64,000 bases of DNA from Comamonadaceae bacterium (GTDB taxonomy: Bacteria > Pseudomonadota > Gammaproteobacteria > Burkholderiales > Burkholderiaceae_C), in NCBI GenBank assembly GCA_009996515.1, contig JAACZV010000016.1:62001-126000 (forward strand), read 5' to 3'. Position 1 is the stretch's first letter, and every line of letters starts with the position of its first letter. Positions 27,713-34,808 of this stretch are shown in pieces. The position numbers and the translations under genes are program-made. The notes beneath the pieces were generated by a model. The model was not told the origin of the DNA, ran no database searches, and worked only from the letters and a program-made list of their open reading frames with translations.

Positions 27713-28510
27713 CTAGCCGCCAACCCGGCCAGCCCCCCGCGCGCCGCCGATCTCGCCCCTGCGCTGGCCCAACCCCGGCCTTTCCAGATCCCTGAACGCC
27801 TCGAACACCCAGGACCTCAGCCCGATGACGACGCTGTAGGGCCGCTTCTCGGCGGACGGCAGCTTCTGGTCCAGCAGGTGCTGGCGCGCGAAGTCGTCGG
27901 CGGCGCGCTGCAGCCGCTCGGCCAGCTCGCGCGCATGGCCGGCGCCGAACTCGCCGTGCACCAGCGTCAGCAGCTCGCCCTCGCCGTCGAAGCCGCCGGC
28001 GAAGAAATCGGCCATCACGCGCTCGCGGAAGAACTGCATCACCGGGCCCTGCGGCCGCCAGCGCAGCGTCTTGGCCACCTTGAGCTTGTAGCGGTTGTGT
28101 GGCCGCAGCTCGATGACGCCCAGCCGGTCCAGCTGCACCAGCGCCGCGACGGCATCGGCCTCGGCCAGCCGGTAGCGCGCCAGCACGTCCTCCAGCGCCC
28201 AGTGGCTGAGGCAGCAGATGGCCACCAGCAGCAGCACCGGCGAGGCGACGACGGCGCGCTCCTGCTCCAGGCTGAGCTCGCGCAGCTCCGGCGTCTGCTG
28301 CGCCAGCCGTGCCGCCAGCTCGGCGAACTCCAGCTTCAGCACGCGGCAGATCTCGTCCACGCGCGACAGCGGCATCTCGCCGCCCGGCGCCAGCATGCGC
28401 TTGATGCTGGACTCGGACAGGTCCAGCGCCTGCGCCAGCTCGGCATAGCTCAGGCCCTGGCTCTTCAGCTCGGCCTTGATCAAGGCCACGAGGGATTGCG
28501 TGCTCGACAT
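27713..28510 (-). CDS. XRE-family transcriptional regulator
   Basis: A 265-residue protein with an N-terminal Cro/C1-type helix-turn-helix (residues 5-65: LSYAELAQALDLSESSIKRM). The remaining 200 residues contain two segments that look like a winged-helix or ligand domain (ALVQLDRLGVIELRPHNRYKLKV; VMQFFRERVMADFF), typical of a group of Proteobacterial XRE regulators of unknown ligand. The C-terminal 15 residues are Gly/Arg-rich and unstructured. TACCGT (28524 to 28519) lies eight bases before the ATG, another probable leaderless start. Confidence 0.83.
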   Translation of the reverse strand: MSSTQSLVALIKAELKSQGLSYAELAQALDLSESSIKRMLAPGGEMPLSRVDEICRVLKLEFAELAARLAQQTPELRELSLEQERAVVASPVLLLVAICCLSHWALEDVLARYRLAEADAVAALVQLDRLGVIELRPHNRYKLKVAKTLRWRPQGPVMQFFRERVMADFFAGGFDGEGELLTLVHGEFGAGHARELAERLQRAADDFARQHLLDQKLPSAEKRPYSVVIGLRSWVFEAFRDLERPGLGQRRGEIGGARGAGRVGG

Positions 28511-28637
28511 GGGCGCGAACGGTAGCGCATGACGCGCCCGGCGGGTGCAGCCGCCGCGCCGCCGCGACAAAAGCCGCGGCGCCGGCGCGGGTCACCACGA
28601 AGCTCGCGGCCCTCGCCACCTCCGCCACGTCCAAGAC

Positions 28638-29861
28638 ATGCTCACCCGACGCCATCTGCTGTGCTGCGGCGCAGCCGCCGGCCTGTTCACCTCGCTGGCC
28701 GCCCCGGCCCGAGCCGGCCTGCTCAACCCCTGCCGCAGCGGCATCCCCGACGACCTGAGGCCGCTGCTGGCACGCAGCTTCGACGGCCTGGACCCGACCC
28801 AGCTCTGGGATGTCCACACCCACCTGCTCGGCAGCGGCGACTCGGGTTCGGGCTGCACGGTCAACGCCCAGCTGAGCCAGTGGCAGCACCCGGTCGAGAT
28901 GCTGCGCAAGCGCCTCATCCTGAACGCCGCCTGCGTGCCGGCCGACGCCCCCAGCGTGGACCGCGCCTATGTGCAGCGGCTGCAGGCGCTGGCCGCCGAC
29001 TTCCCCGCCGGCGCGCGCTGGATGCTGTTCGCGTTTGATGAGGCCTGCGACGACGCCGGGCGGCCCGTCGCGGCCCACACCACCTTCCACGTGCCCGACG
29101 CCTACGCGGCCCGCGTCGCCGCCGAGACGCCGCAGCGCTTCGCCTGGGTCGCGTCCATCCATCCCTACCGGCCCGATGCGCTGGCGCGGCTGGACGCGGC
29201 GCTCGCGAACGGCGCCGTCGCGCTGAAATGGCTGCCGTCCAGCATGGCCATCGACCTGCGCGACCGGCGGCTGCGGCCCTTCTACGACCGCCTGGCCTCG
29301 GCACGCCTGCCCGTCATCGTGCACTGCGGCGAGGAGCGCGCCGTGCCCGGCGCCGGCCGCGACGCGCTGGGCAACCCGCTGCTGGTGCGCGCGGCGCTGG
29401 AGCGCGGCGTGCGCGTCGTCATCGCGCATTGCGCATCGCTGGGTATGGCGCTGGACCTGGACCGTGCACGGCCGCGCGAGGTGCCGGCCTTCTCGCTGTT
29501 CGCGCGGCTGATGGACGAAGGCTGGGGCCAGCACCTGCTGGGCGACATCTCCGTCGTGCTGCAGACCAACCGCGAGCCCGAGGTCGCGCGCACGCTGCTG
29601 ACGCGCGAGGACTGGCAGCCGCGCCTGCTGCACGGCTCCGACTACCCGCTGCCCGGCATCCCGGCCGCCGTGCATCTGCCCGCGCTGGTCCGCGCCGGCC
29701 TGCTGGACGCCACCGACGCGCCCGCGCTGGCGCGGCTGCGGGAGCACAACCCGCTGCTGTTCGACCTGGCGCTGAAGCGCCTGGCGCGCTGGCGCGGCGC
29801 GCGCCTGCCGGCGGCGGTGTTCGCGACCCGCCCGCATTTCCAGCGCGGGGCGGGCGCATGA
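28638..29861 (+). CDS. Tat-exported amidohydrolase-superfamily protein
   Basis: A 407-residue exported hydrolase. The N-terminus is a Tat-type signal (TRRHLLCCG, hydrophobic core, cleavage after ARA near residue 27). The mature part is a TIM-barrel amidohydrolase: DVHTHLLG (about 56-63, HxH metal pair), a Lys in ALKWLP (about 197), VIVHCGE (about 222-228), VIAHCASLG (about 262-270) and GSDYPLPG (about 335-342, final Asp). It resembles the amidohydrolase-2 group. Substrate unknown. It ends 107 bases before the lipid-related operon and may or may not belong to it. Confidence 0.85.
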   Translation: MLTRRHLLCCGAAAGLFTSLAAPARAGLLNPCRSGIPDDLRPLLARSFDGLDPTQLWDVHTHLLGSGDSGSGCTVNAQLSQWQHPVEMLRKRLILNAACVPADAPSVDRAYVQRLQALAADFPAGARWMLFAFDEACDDAGRPVAAHTTFHVPDAYAARVAAETPQRFAWVASIHPYRPDALARLDAALANGAVALKWLPSSMAIDLRDRRLRPFYDRLASARLPVIVHCGEERAVPGAGRDALGNPLLVRAALERGVRVVIAHCASLGMALDLDRARPREVPAFSLFARLMDEGWGQHLLGDISVVLQTNREPEVARTLLTREDWQPRLLHGSDYPLPGIPAAVHLPALVRAGLLDATDAPALARLREHNPLLFDLALKRLARWRGARLPAAVFATRPHFQRGAGA

Positions 29862-29892
29862 AACGCTACTGCACGGCGCTTGGCGCGCGTCT

Positions 29893-29905
29893 GGGAACTA
29901 TTCCC
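29893..29905 (+). promoter_or_regulatory. Short palindrome upstream of the 30-36 kb operon
   Basis: GGGAACTATTCCC is a 13-base palindrome in the 107-base gap before the YiaA-like gene. GGAAC-type -35 boxes are used by many ECF sigma factors, but no matching -10 is evident, so an operator is equally possible. Confidence 0.3.
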
Positions 29906-29968
29906 GGGCACGCCTGCGCCGGCATCGCGCAACATCGCGCCCACTCAACCAACAGACAGGGAACTCAG

Positions 29969-30436
29969 ATGGCATCCACCCCGAACATCCGCCGCGACAC
30001 CAGCGCCTGGCGCCTCCAGGTCTGGGTCTCGTTCGGCCTCAGCGTCATGCTGTGCGGCTCGGGCCTGGCCTGGCTGCCGGGCGCCGACCTGGACCGTGCC
30101 TTCATGGTCATGGGCTATGTGTTCTGCCTGTCGACCGCGTTTGCGCTGGCCAAGTTCATCCGCGACAACCAGGACCGTCCGGTCGACACGCCGATGTGGC
30201 GCGTCGTCGTCTGGGCCGGCTTCGCCCTCGCGATGGGCCTGACGGCCTGGGGCCTGTGGCGCATGGACGTGCAGCCGGTGTGGAAGGCCTATCTGCTGGT
30301 CTGCTGGCTCTACCTGATCTCCAACGTCTTCACGCTGGCCAAGATGCTGCGCGACGCCCACGAGGCCGACCTGCTCGAAGCCCGGCTGCAGGGCCGCCGC
30401 GAGGCCGCGCTGCAGGTCGGCCCCGAAGCCCTGTAA
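29969..30436 (+). CDS. YiaA/YiaB-type inner-membrane protein
   Basis: A 155-residue membrane protein with four helices in two similar hairpins (about 14-32, 42-60, 73-92 and 98-118). The repeats AFMVMGYVFCLSTAFALAKFIRD and YLLVCWLYLISNVFTLAKMLRD are the doubled YiaA/B domain: both hairpins end in a helix with ALAK/TLAK followed by a basic-acidic turn. Function of the family is unknown. ATG follows GGGAACTCAG. It is 15 bases before the next gene and is the likely first gene of the operon running to 36262. Confidence 0.83.
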   Translation: MASTPNIRRDTSAWRLQVWVSFGLSVMLCGSGLAWLPGADLDRAFMVMGYVFCLSTAFALAKFIRDNQDRPVDTPMWRVVVWAGFALAMGLTAWGLWRMDVQPVWKAYLLVCWLYLISNVFTLAKMLRDAHEADLLEARLQGRREAALQVGPEAL

Positions 30437-30451
30437 CCCCTGGAGCTCCCC

Positions 30452-30892
30452 ATGAAACGCCTGCTCGCCCTCACCGCACTGGCCCTGGCCATCAGCCAAG
30501 GTGCCCAGGCCCACAACGGCCCGTCCGAAGCCAGCGCGGCGCTGTCGCTGGCGCCCGTGGTGCTGTCGGTCGGCGCGGTCAGCGCCACCGGCGCCGCGCT
30601 CATCGCCATCCCCGCGGGCCTGCTGTCGGCCGGCGTCACGCTGGCGGTCGTCAGCGTCGAGGTCGTCGGCGGCGCCACGGTCTGGGTGCTGGAGCGCGCC
30701 TCCGACGGCGCGCGCATCAGCCTCAAGACTGCCGGCAAGCTGGCGGTGGGCTCCGTCGTGTCCGCCGGTGCGGCCGTCACGGTGTCGGTCATCGGCGCGG
30801 GCACGCTGCTGTCCGTCGCCGGCGAGGTCATCGCCTTCATCCCCAACGAGATCGGCAAGGCCCTGCTCTACAACGAACAGGTGAGCCGTTGA
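30452..30892 (+). CDS. Exported Ala/Val/Gly-rich protein of unknown function
   Basis: A 146-residue protein with a clear signal peptide (MKRLLALTALALAISQGAQA, cleavage after residue 20). The mature part has three long Ala/Val/Gly/Ser-rich hydrophobic stretches (about 28-60, 60-75 and 88-125) with few charges and no cysteines, so it is probably membrane-inserted or surface-associated. I recognise no family. It is fixed in the operon: its TGA overlaps the TTG start of the DUF2145 gene (TTGA). Confidence 0.72.
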   Translation: MKRLLALTALALAISQGAQAHNGPSEASAALSLAPVVLSVGAVSATGAALIAIPAGLLSAGVTLAVVSVEVVGGATVWVLERASDGARISLKTAGKLAVGSVVSAGAAVTVSVIGAGTLLSVAGEVIAFIPNEIGKALLYNEQVSR

Positions 30893-31671
30893 AGCGGATC
30901 GTCGCCATCGCGGCCCTGGCCGTGGCCACGGCAGCCCAGGCGGGCCGGCCCTGCGAAGACAGGCCGCCGACGGCGCGCCAGATCGAGCAGGGCCTGAACC
31001 TCGCGCAGGCCACCGCCCGCCAGCTCGATGCCAGCGGCGCGCAGGTCGCCATCCTGGCCCGCGCGGGGCAGGACCTGAGCAAGTACGGGCTGCGCTGGTC
31101 CCACCTCGGCTTCGTCTACCGGGACGCGAGCCAGCAGCCCGCCGTCTGGCGCGTCATGCACAAGCTCAACCACTGCGGCAGCGACCACGCGGCGCTGTAC
31201 CGCCAGGGCCTGGGCGAGTTCTTCCTCGACAACCCGCACCGCTACGACGCCGCCTTCGTCGTGCTCAAGCCCGAGCTGCAGCAGGCGCTGCTGCCCGTGC
31301 TGGCGGACAACGGCCGCGTCGCACGCTTCAACGAGCGCCGCTACAGCATGGTGGCCTATGCCTTCGGCACCCAATACCAGCAGAGCAACCAATGGGTGCT
31401 GGAGACGCTGGCCGGTGCCGCGGCGCCCGCCGTCGGCAGCCGCCGCGACGCCCAGGACTGGCTGCAGCGCCAGGGTTACCGGCCCACCGACCTGCGCCTG
31501 TCGACCATGACCCGCCTCGGCGGCCGCCTGACCCAGGCCAACATCGCCTTCGACGATCATCCGGGCGCGCGCCGCTTCGCCGGCCACATCGACACGGTCA
31601 CCGTGGACTCGATGCTCGACTGGCTGCCGCGCGCCAACCTCTCGGAACCCGTTCAACTGGTCAAGCCATGA
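30889..31671 (+). CDS. DUF2145 family exported protein
   Basis: A 260-residue periplasmic protein of the DUF2145 family. TTG at 30889 is the start: it overlaps the previous stop (TTGA) and gives a proper signal peptide (KRIVAIAALAVATAAQA). The mature domain contains paired Cys (PCEDRPP and KLNHCGSDHAALYRQGLGEFF), a conserved HLGF and FLDNPHRYDAAFVVL, and a NERRYSMVAYAFGTQYQQSNQW segment that resembles the catalytic layout of NlpC/P60-like papain folds (Cys/His). A hydrolase or amidase acting on a cell-envelope substrate is therefore possible but not shown. Its stop overlaps the next start as ATGA. Confidence 0.82.
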   Translation: MKRIVAIAALAVATAAQAGRPCEDRPPTARQIEQGLNLAQATARQLDASGAQVAILARAGQDLSKYGLRWSHLGFVYRDASQQPAVWRVMHKLNHCGSDHAALYRQGLGEFFLDNPHRYDAAFVVLKPELQQALLPVLADNGRVARFNERRYSMVAYAFGTQYQQSNQWVLETLAGAAAPAVGSRRDAQDWLQRQGYRPTDLRLSTMTRLGGRLTQANIAFDDHPGARRFAGHIDTVTVDSMLDWLPRANLSEPVQLVKP

Positions 31672-33569
31672 GCCACGACTCGCACCCGAATCAGTTCGCC
31701 CTGCTGGGCCAGCGCCGATTCGCGCCCTTCTTCTGGACCCAGTTCCTCGGCGCCGCGAACGACAACGTCTTCAAGTTCGCGTTCACGCTGATGATCACCT
31801 ACCAGCTGCAGCTGGACTGGCTGCCGCCCAGCCATGCGGGCCTGGTCATCGGTGCGCTCTTCATCCTGCCCTATGTGCTGTTCTCGGCCACCAGCGGCCA
31901 GCTCGCCGACAAGCACGACAAGGCGCGGCTGATGCAGCTGGTGAAGAGCCTGGAGATCGCCATCATGGCCATCGCGGCCTGGGGCTTCTACACGGCCCAT
32001 GTGCCGACGCTGCTGGCCTGCGTGTTCCTGATGGGCCTGCACTCCACGCTGTTCGGCCCGGTCAAGTACGCCTACCTGCCGCAGCAGCTCAACGAGCGCG
32101 AGCTGACCGGCGGCAACGGCATGGTGGAGATGGGCACTTTCGTCGCCATCCTGCTGGGCCAGCTGCTGGGCGGCCTGCTCGTCGACGCGCCGCTCGTCGG
32201 CCCGCAGCATGTGGCCTGGGCCTGCCTGGGCCTGGCCGTGCTGGGCCGTGCGACGGCGCAGGGCATTCCGGCCAGCCCGTCCACCGACCCCCATCTCGTC
32301 ATCAACTGGAACCCCTTCACCGAGACCTGGCGCAACCTCAGGCTGGCGCGCGAGGGGCTGGCCGTGTTCCGCTCGCTGCTGGGCATCTCGTGGATGTGGT
32401 TCTTCGGCGCGGTGTTCCTCAGCAACTTCCCGGCCTTCGCCAAGGAAGTGCTACACGGCGGCCCGCAGGTGGCCTCGCTGCTGCTGGCGGTGTTCTCCAT
32501 CGGCATCGGCATCGGCTCGCTGCTGTGCGAGCTGCTGTCCAAGCGTCACGTCGAGATCGGCCTGGTGCCGCTGGGCGCTTTGGGCATGAGCGTGTTCGCC
32601 ATCGACCTCTACTTCGCCGCGAGCGGCCTGCCCCCCGCCCAGCCCTACGGCGTGGCCGCCTTCCTCGGCGTGGCGGCGCACTGGCGCGTGCTGGCCGACC
32701 TGGGCCTGCTGGCCCTGTTCGCCGGCCTCTACAGCGTGCCCATGTATGCGCTGATCCAGCTGCGGGCGCAGCCCACGCACCGCGCCCGCATCATCGCGGC
32801 CAACAACATCCTGAACGCGCTGTTCATGATCGCCAGCTCCCTCATCGCCGGCGCCATGCTGAGCGCGGGCCTGACGATCCCGCAGGTCTTCCTCGCGCTG
32901 GGCATCGCCAATGCGGTGGTGGCGGCCTACATCTTCCTCATCGTGCCGGAGTATTTGCTGCGCTTCATCGCCTTCGTGCTGACGCGCCTGGTCTACCGTT
33001 TCCGCATCGTCCACGACCAGCGCATCCCCACCAGCGGCCCGGCCGTGCTGGTGTGCAACCACGTCAGCTTCGTCGACGCCGTGCTGCTGATGGCGGCCAG
33101 CCCGCGCCCCATCCGCTTCCTGATGGACCACCAGATCTTCCGCATCCCGGTGCTGGGCTGGATGTTCCGCCTCGCCAAGGCCATTCCCATCGCGCCGCAG
33201 AAGACCGACCCGGCCACCTACGAGGCCGCCTTCGCCGCCGCCCGCGCGGTGCTGCAGGACGGCGAGATGGTCTGCATCTTCCCCGAGGGCGGCATCACGC
33301 GCGACGGCACGCTGCAGCCCTTCAAGGGCGGCGTCATGAAGCTCATCGAGGGCCAGCCGGACCTGCCGGTGATTCCGATGGCGCTGGGCAATCTGTGGGG
33401 CAGCTTCTTCTCGCGCGTGGAGGGCGGCCAGGCCATGGTCAAGCCGCTGCGGCGCGGGTTCTGGAGCCGGGTGTCGCTGACGGTGGACCAGCCGGTGGCG
33501 CCCGGCGACGTCACGCCCGAGGGCTTGCGCGAGCGCGTGGCGGGCTTGCTCGCCGCCCGGGTCGCATGA
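31668..33569 (+). CDS. MFS transporter fused to 1-acylglycerol-phosphate acyltransferase domain (LplT-Aas-like)
   Basis: A 633-residue inner-membrane fusion. Residues 12-425 are an MFS transporter of the lysophospholipid transporter (LplT) type, about 12 helices, with SGQLADKHDKARL near 82 as the MFS loop. Residues 445-630 are a PlsC-type acyltransferase: NHVSFVDA (HX4D catalytic, about 462-469), FPEGGITRDGTL (about 538-549) and VIPMALGN. In E. coli, LplT flips lysophospholipids inward and Aas re-acylates them. The acyl-ACP synthetase half of Aas is absent here, so acyl donors must be made elsewhere. ATGA overlaps on both sides. Confidence 0.9.
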   Translation: MSHDSHPNQFALLGQRRFAPFFWTQFLGAANDNVFKFAFTLMITYQLQLDWLPPSHAGLVIGALFILPYVLFSATSGQLADKHDKARLMQLVKSLEIAIMAIAAWGFYTAHVPTLLACVFLMGLHSTLFGPVKYAYLPQQLNERELTGGNGMVEMGTFVAILLGQLLGGLLVDAPLVGPQHVAWACLGLAVLGRATAQGIPASPSTDPHLVINWNPFTETWRNLRLAREGLAVFRSLLGISWMWFFGAVFLSNFPAFAKEVLHGGPQVASLLLAVFSIGIGIGSLLCELLSKRHVEIGLVPLGALGMSVFAIDLYFAASGLPPAQPYGVAAFLGVAAHWRVLADLGLLALFAGLYSVPMYALIQLRAQPTHRARIIAANNILNALFMIASSLIAGAMLSAGLTIPQVFLALGIANAVVAAYIFLIVPEYLLRFIAFVLTRLVYRFRIVHDQRIPTSGPAVLVCNHVSFVDAVLLMAASPRPIRFLMDHQIFRIPVLGWMFRLAKAIPIAPQKTDPATYEAAFAAARAVLQDGEMVCIFPEGGITRDGTLQPFKGGVMKLIEGQPDLPVIPMALGNLWGSFFSRVEGGQAMVKPLRRGFWSRVSLTVDQPVAPGDVTPEGLRERVAGLLAARVA

Positions 33570-33823
33570 AGGCGCTGGCCCGCGGGCTGCTGGTCGTCGT
33601 GCTGGCGCTGGGCGTGCTGGGCTTTGGCGCGGTGGGCCTGTGCGGCGGCTACGTCACCGTATGGATGGCGCACGCCCTGTTCGCACCGGGCGGGGCCGGC
33701 GCTCTGGCGATACTGGCGCTGTCCGTCCCCTGCCTGATCGGCGGCCTGGCCCTGGTCTGGCTATGCGGTGGCAAGCTGCGCGCGCTGCTGCGCGGACCCC
33801 AAGCGGAGAACGACCCATCATGA
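33566..33823 (+). CDS. Small two-helix membrane protein, paralogue A
   Basis: An 85-residue protein with helices at about 7-35 and 45-68 and a basic C-terminal tail. LGFGAVGLCGGY in helix 1 and a VWLCGGKLRALLR ending are shared with the next gene (LGFGLAGLCG and AWLCGRRLVRLLR), so the two are tandem duplicates. No known family. ATGA overlaps with both neighbours make it an integral operon member. Two conserved cysteines, one per helix end, could bind something or form a pair. Confidence 0.75.
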   Translation: MKALARGLLVVVLALGVLGFGAVGLCGGYVTVWMAHALFAPGGAGALAILALSVPCLIGGLALVWLCGGKLRALLRGPQAENDPS

Positions 33824-34083
33824 GCATGAACCGCGCCACCGGGTTGGGCCGCTTCATCATCGTCGGCCTGCTCATGCTGGCCACGCTGGGCTTTGGCCTG
33901 GCCGGTCTGTGCGGCGCGGCGTTCACGCTGATGTCGCTGCCCGACCTCGCCAAGCCCGGCAGCTATGCCGGCGCGGCGCTGGTCGTTGCCATCCCCAGCC
34001 TGCTGATCGGCGGGGGGATCGCGTGGCTGTGCGGGCGCCGGCTGGTCCGGCTGCTGCGCCACGACGACAGCGCGGCACCTTGA
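33820..34083 (+). CDS. Small two-helix membrane protein, paralogue B
   Basis: An 87-residue protein with the same layout as the preceding gene: helices at about 12-36 and 45-70, one conserved Cys in each (GLCG and WLCG), and a basic C-terminus. A tandem duplication that has diverged to roughly one third identity. Its ATG overlaps the previous stop (ATGA) and its TGA overlaps the TTG start of the Lgt-family gene. Function unknown; small partners of the membrane enzymes encoded around them is the simplest reading. Confidence 0.75.
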   Translation: MSMNRATGLGRFIIVGLLMLATLGFGLAGLCGAAFTLMSLPDLAKPGSYAGAALVVAIPSLLIGGGIAWLCGRRLVRLLRHDDSAAP

Positions 34084-34808
34084 TCGCCGACACCGCCACC
34101 GCCGCCTGGGTGCACAGCGCCTTCGCCTGGGCCGGCATGGCGCTGGGCGCCGCGATGTGGCGCGCCACGCTGAAGCACCAGCAGCGCGGCGGCGCGCTGG
34201 CGCCGGGCAACTTCGGCGTGCTCGTCGGCCTGCTGATGGGCGCGGCGCTGGGCAACAAGCTCGTGTTCCTCATCGAACGCCCTGACGTCGTGCAGGCCAT
34301 GTGGCGCGGCGGCGCGCTGACGCTTCCGGGCCAGAGCATCGTCGGCGGACTGCTGGGAGGCCTCATCGGCGTGGAGATCGCCAAGAAGCTCACCGGCCAG
34401 ACCCGCAGCACCGGCGACGCCATGGTGTGGCCCATCGCGGTGGGCCTGGCCATCGGCCGCGTGGGCTGCTTCCTGGCCGGCCTGCATGACGACACCTATG
34501 GCCTGCCCACCCGCGCCCCCTGGGGCGTGGACTTCGGCGACGGCATCCCGCGCCACCCGACGCAGCTCTACGAGATCGCCGTCGTGCTGCCGCTGGGCCT
34601 GGCGCTGCACCGCGCCCGCTTCGCCACGCCGGGCCTGGCCTTCAAGCTGTTCCTGAGCGGCTATCTGCTGTGGCGCTTCTTCATCGAGTTCCTCAAGCCC
34701 GTGCCGGTCGCCTGGCCGCTGGGGCTGTCCGGCATCCAGTGGACCTGCGTCGTTGCACTCGCCGTCTACCTGCCTCTCACGCTGCGGGCCGCCCGCAGGA
34801 CGCCATGA
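34080..34808 (+). CDS. Divergent prolipoprotein diacylglyceryl transferase (Lgt) family protein
   Basis: A 242-residue membrane protein with about seven helices and the Lgt family layout. TTG 34080 is the start (TTGA overlap). The family signature is present but altered: GRVGCFLAGLHDDTYG (G126-R127) keeps the arginine equivalent to E. coli R143, but the following Asn (N146) is C130. The HGGL motif is VGGL, with V88 in place of H103. RHPTQLYE is intact. It may move a lipid group other than diacylglyceryl from phosphatidylglycerol, or use another acceptor. It is coupled by ATGA to the radical SAM gene. It is unlikely to be the housekeeping Lgt. Confidence 0.85.
   Translation: MIADTATAAWVHSAFAWAGMALGAAMWRATLKHQQRGGALAPGNFGVLVGLLMGAALGNKLVFLIERPDVVQAMWRGGALTLPGQSIVGGLLGGLIGVEIAKKLTGQTRSTGDAMVWPIAVGLAIGRVGCFLAGLHDDTYGLPTRAPWGVDFGDGIPRHPTQLYEIAVVLPLGLALHRARFATPGLAFKLFLSGYLLWRFFIEFLKPVPVAWPLGLSGIQWTCVVALAVYLPLTLRAARRTP

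Noticed and set aside
28545-28637. N-terminal extension of the amidohydrolase frame
   Set aside because: The extension places Arg-rich sequence before a clear Tat signal beginning at 28638.
29893-29905. GGGAACTATTCCC as a definite ECF sigma promoter for the lipid operon
   Set aside because: No matching -10 element at the required spacing; kept only as a palindrome.
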